From an uncultured Butyricicoccus sp. (GTDB taxonomy: Bacteria > Bacillota > Clostridia > Oscillospirales > Butyricicoccaceae): DNA of 17,798 nt. The translations under genes were made by a program, and so were the position numbers. Below are positions 15,588 to 17,798 of the stretch, piece after piece. Positions within the stretch are counted from its first letter, which is position 1. Every line of letters begins with the position of its first letter. The notes beneath the pieces were generated by a model. The model did no database searches and had not been told where the DNA came from. It was given only the letters and a program-made list of their open reading frames with translations. The DNA is taken from the NCBI GenBank assembly GCA_947575935.1, contig CANPPM010000016.1, forward strand, positions 1 to 17,798, in the 5' to 3' direction.

Positions 15588-15636
15588 GTGCCTGTCGGTC
15601 TGGGCAGCGGAGGCGGCCGCATAGAACGGCAGGCAC
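15588..15636. other. Interrupted inverted repeat upstream of rqcH
   Basis: Bases 15588-15601 and 15623-15636 are inverted copies, pairing at 12 of 14 positions around a 21-base loop, about 45 bases ahead of the rqcH start. A further 7-base-pair hairpin (15674-15680 with 15690-15696) follows the nif3 stop. There is no T tract. The rest of the 177-base gap shows no gene and no clear promoter. Confidence 0.4.
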
Positions 15637-15718
15637 GGACTGTGTGAAGGGGATGGGGAAGCAGGTGGGTATTCCCTGCGGCGCGGCAGCGCAGGGGGCG
15701 TGATGCAGGCCCGACCGC

Positions 15719-16495
15719 TCAGATAAACTGAATGCAGTCCCGATGGACCGCTGAGACCTGGGCTGTAAGGGCGGGGAAGGCCTGCGCGATGCGTTCGGCA
15801 AAAACAGCGGCAATCGGGTTTTCGGTGGGGAAGTGGCCGGCGTCTACCAGTGTCAGCCCAAGAGATTGCGCCCGCTGCATAAGATCATAGGAGCAGTCGC
15901 CGATCACAAAGGCCTGCGCGCCCTGCTGCAGCGCAAAGTCCATAAGCTTGCCGCAGGCCCCGCCGCCGACGGCAACGCGTGTGATCTCACAGCCGCCGTC
16001 GGTGAAACGTACGCCGCCTGCATGGAGCGCATGCTTAACAAAGCCTGCGAATGCGGCCGGCTGCATTGCGTGCGGTAAGTCGCCGGTCCGGCCCAGCAGG
16101 CCCTGCTCGCCCGCGCCCATCGGTACGACGTTTTGCAGGCCGAGCGCTGCCGCAAGCGCGTCGTTCACGCCGCCTTGGGTGCAGTCTGCGTTGGTATGCA
16201 TGCAGATCACCGCAATATCGTGCTTGATTGCACGGCGCAGGGTCCGTCCTGCCGCATCGTCTTCCGTAACGGCTTTCACCGAAGTGAAAATCAGCGGATG
16301 GTGGGCGACAATGAGCTCTGCGCCGGTTTGGACGGCCTCGTCGAGAACGGCTTCCGTCGCGTCAAGCGCGCAGAGAACCTGGGTCACCGTCTGGCTGCGG
16401 TCACCCGTCATCAGCCCTACGTTGTCCCAGCTTTCGGCCAATGCGTAAGGCGCAAAGTCTTCTAAAAAACCTAAAATATCCTGTACAGTGGTCAT
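15719..16495 (-). CDS. Nif3-like dinuclear metal-centre hexameric protein (YqfO/YbgI family)
   Basis: Member of the NIF3 family, often annotated GTP cyclohydrolase 1 type 2 homolog; the physiological role is unsettled. It has 258 residues, the short form lacking the inserted PII-like domain of Bacillus YqfO. Metal ligands of the family are present: His65-His66 in AHHPLIF, Asp103 in MHTNAD, and His221 and Glu225 in DAGHFPTE. The N-terminus ESWDNVGLMTGD is typical. The ATG at 16495 overlaps the trmK stop as ATGA. The trmK-nif3 pairing is common in Firmicutes (yqfN-yqfO in Bacillus), which supports both calls. No lesion seen. Confidence 0.94.
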   Translation of the reverse strand: MTTVQDILGFLEDFAPYALAESWDNVGLMTGDRSQTVTQVLCALDATEAVLDEAVQTGAELIVAHHPLIFTSVKAVTEDDAAGRTLRRAIKHDIAVICMHTNADCTQGGVNDALAAALGLQNVVPMGAGEQGLLGRTGDLPHAMQPAAFAGFVKHALHAGGVRFTDGGCEITRVAVGGGACGKLMDFALQQGAQAFVIGDCSYDLMQRAQSLGLTLVDAGHFPTENPIAAVFAERIAQAFPALTAQVSAVHRDCIQFI

Positions 16496-17181
16496 TTCAG
16501 TTCCTCCAAACGTATTTGAAGTGCGGCAGTCAGCGCTTCTTGTGCGGACAGCCGCTCTGGGGCGACGTTTGCGCCCGCATACATGCCGCGCAGCACAGCC
16601 TGCTCCCGCTGAAGCAGCGCATGAAAATACGCCGCGGCGAGCGGGTCAGACCGCAGCCCCGCGGGCGCCAATGCCTCTAATGGGGAGAGGGTACGGGCGG
16701 GACCGCCGCCGCGCACGGAAAGTACCAGATAGAATTTTTTCCCTTCCTGGCATAGGCGCTCTGTCTCTGTACGGAAACCGTGCGCGGCAAGCCATTGGCG
16801 CAGGACGGGCAGCATGGTCATCGGCTGCAGGATCAGCAGATGTGTTCCAAGCTGCGTCCAGGGGGCGTTTGACAGAATGTCTGCAATGGTCTCCCCACCC
16901 ATTCCGGCAATCGTGATGGTGTCGCATTCGTCGGGAGCGATTCCGGAAAGACCGGGCGCCAGCCGCAGCGGCAGCGTGACCCCGTGCTCGTGTGCGTTAC
17001 GTTCGGCATGTGCGAGCGGCCCGGGGCGGATGTCGGATCCGACCGCCGTGTGCAGCCGGCCGGATAGCAGAAGCCAGATAGGCAGTTTGCCGTGGTCGGT
17101 CCCGATGTCGGCAAGCCGTGCTCCCTGCGGGACCAATTCCGCCGCAAGCGCCAGTCGCGGCGTCAGTATCATGCTTTCCAT
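16492..17181 (-). CDS. trmK: tRNA (adenine(22)-N(1))-methyltransferase TrmK
   Basis: AdoMet-dependent enzyme that makes m1A at position 22 of certain tRNAs. It has 229 residues with the opening LTPRLALAAELVPQGARLADIGTDHGKLP. The AdoMet loop DIGTDHG is at 25-31, AGMGGE is at 92-97, and LILQPM follows at 116-121. A C-terminal helical part (about 155-229) ends the protein. The start is uncertain: ATG at 17181 follows GAGG by only four bases, while the ATG three codons later (17172) is also possible. A terminator hairpin ends 15 bases before the first ATG, leaving little room for a separate promoter, so expression probably comes from read-through of the DUF1858 transcript. Confidence 0.94.
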   Translation of the reverse strand: MESMILTPRLALAAELVPQGARLADIGTDHGKLPIWLLLSGRLHTAVGSDIRPGPLAHAERNAHEHGVTLPLRLAPGLSGIAPDECDTITIAGMGGETIADILSNAPWTQLGTHLLILQPMTMLPVLRQWLAAHGFRTETERLCQEGKKFYLVLSVRGGGPARTLSPLEALAPAGLRSDPLAAAYFHALLQREQAVLRGMYAGANVAPERLSAQEALTAALQIRLEELK

Positions 17182-17196
17182 AGAACCTCGTTTTTG

Positions 17197-17225
17197 AAAA
17201 GGCCCGCCGCGGCAGAGCGGCGGGC
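17197..17225 (-). terminator. Intrinsic terminator after the DUF1858 gene, just before trmK
   Basis: Perfect 9-base-pair GC stem (17217-17225 with 17202-17210) with a 6-base loop, followed on the minus strand by CTTTTC. It starts 22 bases past the DUF1858 stop and its T run ends about 15 bases ahead of the trmK start. Confidence 0.65.
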
Positions 17226-17247
17226 GATGTGTGTCAGCACTGGTCGG

Positions 17248-17448
17248 TTATTCGCCGAAATGGCGTTTTAGTTTGTCGACCAGCTCATCCGCGTTGGTGC
17301 CATGCACCATGCAGGCTTCTTCGATGCTCTCTGCCTGGGAGTGCGGGCAGCCGAGGCACTGCATGCCAATTTCCATAAAATATTTTGCAGCCTGGAGATC
17401 GCGGGACAGCACCTCGCCGATCGTTGTCTTTTTTGTAATAGAAGCCAT
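17248..17448 (-). CDS. DUF1858 / redox-disulfide domain small protein
   Basis: Small cytosolic protein of 66 residues from the ATG at 17448, which follows AAGGAGG at good spacing; an open extension to 17595 crosses the promoter and is not coding. It matches the DUF1858 domain, also known as the hybrid-cluster-protein-associated redox disulfide domain. The features are ITKKTTIGEVLSRDLQAAKYFMEIGMQCLGCPHS with a CxxC pair (Cys31, Cys34) and a third Cys46 in EEACMVHG. The role is probably thiol redox or metal related but is not established. It has its own consensus promoter and terminator, so it can be a single-gene transcript. No hybrid-cluster protein gene is in the window. Confidence 0.85.
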   Translation of the reverse strand: MASITKKTTIGEVLSRDLQAAKYFMEIGMQCLGCPHSQAESIEEACMVHGTNADELVDKLKRHFGE

Positions 17449-17479
17449 GATAAATCCTCCTTGCATGTTATTGCTATCT

Positions 17480-17508
17480 ATTATACTGCCAAAACCGACT
17501 GATTTCAA
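17480..17508 (-). promoter_or_regulatory. Promoter of the DUF1858 gene
   Basis: Minus strand TTGAAA (17508-17503), 17 bases, TATAAT (17485-17480). The start codon lies 32 bases further on, giving a leader of roughly 25 bases. This is a strong vegetative-type promoter. Confidence 0.85.
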
Positions 17509-17563
17509 TGCAAATCTCTTGCATGTCTGAAAAAAGGTTTGCGGTGCAAGCGATTTTGCAAAA
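17509..17563. promoter_or_regulatory. Cluster of TTGCA/TGCAA palindromes upstream of the DUF1858 promoter
   Basis: TGCAA-ATCTC-TTGCA (17509-17523) directly abuts the -35 box. A perfect palindrome TTTTGCAAAA lies at 17554-17563, with another TGCAA at 17545-17549 and one more TTGCA at 17461-17465 past the promoter. The spacing suggests a possible operator, but the repeated motif is short and no regulator is known. Confidence 0.3.
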
Positions 17564-17685
17564 GGGTACAGCGTTTGCCGCTGTATAGGCTGCACAGGAA
17601 TCTTCTTGAGACGGCGCTCTTTTTGGGTGTTACAATCTTGCGTTTATCGCTGTGTAAATCAACGGTAGAATTTGCGAAAAAAAAC

Positions 17686-17739
17686 TTGACAAACCGAATT
17701 GAGTACGCTATAATAGACACGTTGCAGAGAGCGCTGCAA
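17686..17739 (+). promoter_or_regulatory. Promoter and leader hairpin of tRNA-Ser
   Basis: TTGACA (17686-17691), exactly 17 bases, TATAAT (17709-17714): a perfect consensus promoter. A small hairpin (17722-17727 with 17734-17739) lies in the leader just ahead of the tRNA, which begins 32 bases after the -10 box. Confidence 0.9.
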
Positions 17740-17745
17740 GAAAAT

Positions 17746-17798
17746 GGAGAGTTGGCTGAGTGGTCGAAGGCGCACGACTGGAAATCGTGTGTGCGTGA
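17746..17798 (+). tRNA. tRNA-Ser (anticodon GGA), 3' end outside window
   Basis: The acceptor strand GGAGAGT (17746-17752) and TG are followed by a D arm with GCTGAGTGGTCGAAGGC. The anticodon stem CACGA (17773-17777) pairs with TCGTG (17785-17789) around the loop CTGGAAA, with anticodon GGA at 17780-17782, reading UCC/UCU. The sequence then enters the long variable arm (TGTGCGTGA...), typical of serine tRNA, and is cut by the window end before the T arm. It is the only plus-strand gene and diverges from the DUF1858 gene. Confidence 0.93.

Noticed and set aside
17606..17636. Second plus-strand promoter (TTGAGA, TACAAT) upstream of tRNA-Ser
   Set aside because: The spacer is 19 bases and the boxes are weaker. 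The perfect promoter at 17686-17714 is sufficient.
17505..17720. 71-codon minus-strand open frame under the tRNA promoter
   Set aside because: It covers the divergent promoters and has no family similarity or ribosome site.
1..17798. CRISPR array, insertion sequence, phage or defence system
   Set aside because: No regularly spaced repeats, transposase, integrase or known defence motif was found on either strand.

Overview
The window is a GC-rich stretch of bacterial chromosome, most likely from a clostridial Firmicute (inferred from the gene set: plsX-acpP-rnc, dprA-topA-trmFO, trmK-nif3, ktrB/ktrA, rqcH, a DUF1858 redox-disulfide protein). All protein genes are on the minus strand. The only plus-strand gene is a tRNA-Ser at the right edge, cut off by the window end. 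I see no mobile element, phage gene, CRISPR array or secretion system; this is a housekeeping region.

Layout, following minus-strand transcription from right to left: a promoter drives a small DUF1858 protein. After an intrinsic terminator come trmK and nif3, which overlap by ATGA. A broken rqcH (ribosome rescue by alanine tailing) and an FAD dehydrogenase of the COG2509 type follow. A strong promoter then drives ktrB, with ktrA 344 bases further on (potassium uptake). ktrA overlaps a TrmH/SpoU-family RNA methyltransferase. After a 448-base gap come dprA, topA, trmFO and plsX; the last three overlap by ATGA. acpP has its own consensus promoter and is followed by hairpins and a terminator. rnc comes next, behind a foldable leader of about 127 bases. 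Last is a broken threonine ammonia-lyase gene that runs off the left edge.

The genes fall into groups: RNA modification and quality control (trmK, trmFO, the SpoU methylase, rnc, rqcH), DNA handling (dprA, topA), phospholipid and fatty acid synthesis (plsX, acpP), and K+ homeostasis (ktrA, ktrB).

The points that most deserve a second look are: (1) two genes interrupted although their remaining frames are well preserved (rqcH by one in-frame TAA; the threonine ammonia-lyase by an in-frame TAG plus a frameshift inside a G-quadruplex-like tract with an 8-base tandem repeat); (2) a possible structured RNA leader ahead of rnc, closed by a 13-base inverted repeat whose only non-Watson-Crick pair is a G-U in the rnc-sense strand; (3) a palindrome across the acpP -10 box; (4) a wide, hairpin-bearing gap between ktrB and ktrA. 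I did not find a convincing new multi-gene system.
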